The notes below the pieces were generated by a model, which saw nothing but the letters and a program-made list of their open reading frames with translations, ran no database searches and was not told the DNA's origin. The translations under genes and the position numbers were made by a program. A stretch of 52,172 nucleotides of DNA from Candidatus Poribacteria bacterium (GTDB lineage: Bacteria > Poribacteria > WGA-4E > WGA-3G), in the NCBI GenBank assembly GCA_022394775.1, contig JAGFCB010000237.1:1-52172 (forward strand). The letters are read 5' to 3'. Positions 51,376-52,172 of this stretch are shown one piece after another (within the stretch, counting starts at the first letter, position 1; the number at the start of each line of letters is the position of its first letter).

Positions 51376-51405
51376 GGGGTTTCCCCTATAAACCCCGCCT
51401 TTTTT
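51376..51405 (+). terminator. Rho-independent terminator after the two-domain secreted protein gene
   Basis: GGGGTTT (51376-51382) pairs with AAACCCC (51390-51396), followed by GCC and six T. It lies 83 bp after the stop codon. Confidence 0.7.
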
Positions 51406-52172
51406 CGCGCATAACCCAATCAATCTCCATTCGGATACTCATCCCGCAAATCCTGATTCAGACAACGCACATACACACCACCCAGCTTATTTTTCCAGAA
51501 TTGTAAAACTTTTTTACACCTGATCGCGTCCTTATAGTAAAATCCGAAAATGAGTTGACACTTGTAGTATAGGAAACCGTTGGTTTCCTGTGTCATCGGG
51601 ACACACCACTTCACAGCTCACACGACGATATGAGTGTATAGGTAACTACGGAATCTACTATAACAACCTGAGTTGCCATCTATTTCTACACATAGCACTC
51701 CTACGGAGTGCGGTCGCTTAGATATACGATTTCTATAGATATATTACCCCTACGGGGTGAAAAAACACCTGAAGAATTTTCTTCAAATGTTCAAAAACTC
51801 GTTAGTGGCAACTTGGGTTATAACAGAAAACTGAATACCTCTGGAATCCTCTGAGTTTCCATTTCTTTTTTCTCCAATTCACATTATAATATCCATGGAG
51901 CATCCATTTCGGTTTGGGTTTGGTTCCTTTAATCATACCATAAGGGTTCTCCTCTCGGAACCCCCTATTTTTGATACCAAACTCATAGAACATGAATTTA
52001 TTTTTATTTTTTTTGGAATTATGAGACTTTTTCACCTCAGGTTGTGTCACTATATATTAACGACTTGTGCTAATTAACGTGTTGTTTTTACGAATATTTT
52101 GTTTTGTGAAATAAACATATCGTCCCTACGGGACTAAAAGGGTGTATATGGCGTTTTTCTCTAAACATATCG
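51406..52172. other. Intergenic tail of the window with repeats, no supported gene
   Basis: It contains a copy of AAATCCTGATTCAGAC (about 51456), a terminal-inverted-repeat element (51659-51824) and a CGTCCCTACGGGACT-like palindrome near 52122. Two reverse frames of 64 and 82 codons lack ribosome sites and family resemblance. Confidence 0.5.
51659..51824. mobile_element. MITE-like element with imperfect terminal inverted repeats
   Basis: TATAACAACCTGAGTTGCCA at the left end is matched by TGGCAACTTGGGTTATAACA at the right end, giving about 17 paired bases with few mismatches. Inside are two small palindromes, CACTCCTACGGAGTG and ACCCCTACGGGGT. No coding sequence. Length about 165 bp. Confidence 0.5.

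Noticed and set aside
51420..51614. 64-codon reverse frame
   Set aside because: Its end is encoded by the dispersed CCTGATTCAGAC repeat, so the frame is probably accidental.
51802..52050. 82-codon reverse frame rich in Lys and aromatic residues
   Set aside because: GTG start without ribosome site; the C-terminal part runs into the terminal-inverted-repeat element.
1..52172. tRNA, rRNA or CRISPR array
   Set aside because: No cloverleaf-like sequence, rRNA segment or regularly spaced repeat-spacer pattern was found by reading; the tandem repeats seen are short and unspaced.

Overview
The window is about 52 kb of moderate-GC bacterial DNA with no rRNA, tRNA or CRISPR. The gene mix suggests an uncultured Poribacteria-like or Planctomycetes-like bacterium. 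It includes ECF sigma factors fused to Asp-box beta-propellers, several phytanoyl-CoA dioxygenases, Gfo/Idh/MocA and xylose-isomerase-like proteins, an RraA protein, a SUMF1-type protein, a PD40 propeller and many short dispersed repeats. This assignment is inferred from gene content only; no marker gene is present.

Region 1 (1-2.1 kb, minus strand) is a sulfur-assimilation operon. A good sigma-70 promoter leads to a cysteine synthase, an APS/PAPS reductase and a MoaD/ThiS-like sulfur carrier cut by the window edge. Region 2 (2.3-3.4 kb) is a graveyard of small toxin-antitoxin genes: a frameshifted HigB-like toxin, a truncated antitoxin and a DUF433 antitoxin. Region 3 (3.4-9.8 kb, minus) holds catabolic or oxidative enzymes: SDR, SUMF1-like, RraA-like, sugar-phosphate isomerase-like, PhyH, Gfo/Idh/MocA and a cytochrome c. 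Region 4 (9.9-17.6 kb, minus) holds two tandem paralogous TonB-dependent receptors, followed by an IS607-type element (tnpA plus tnpB) just upstream of the second receptor. Region 5 (17.9-25.4 kb) holds an acyl-CoA synthetase, a zinc alcohol dehydrogenase, an operon of PhyH, MDR reductase and PD40 propeller, a convergent 2-hydroxyacid dehydrogenase, and a haem-type lipoprotein.

Region 6 (25.9-51.4 kb, all plus strand) is the most interesting part. Five large paralogous genes encode an N-terminal ECF sigma factor, one transmembrane helix and a C-terminal exported Asp-box propeller. Among them lie a sigma-54 enhancer-binding activator, a small nuclease, and a five-gene operon for a Cys-rich secreted peptide, membrane-anchored proteins, a secreted protein of unknown family and an STT3-like transferase. 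A two-unit paralogue of that secreted protein ends the island. Reading the intergenic DNA shows one ECF-type promoter motif (GCAMC, 17-18 bp, CGTY) upstream of all five sigma genes and of the sigma-54 activator. Four textbook sigma-54 promoters (GG-N10-GC) precede the first sigma gene, the nuclease, the five-gene operon and the terminal secreted-protein gene. I infer a linked regulatory circuit in which surface-sensing sigma factors control themselves and a sigma-54 activator, and the activator switches on exported proteins and the first sigma factor. None of these links has been tested.

Dispersed repeats are common. They include MITE-like elements with termini AGGACTTACGCA, palindromic units near TTTGTAGCATA, copies of an AAGTCCCCTGATAAGGGG element, and a terminal-inverted-repeat element near 51.7 kb.
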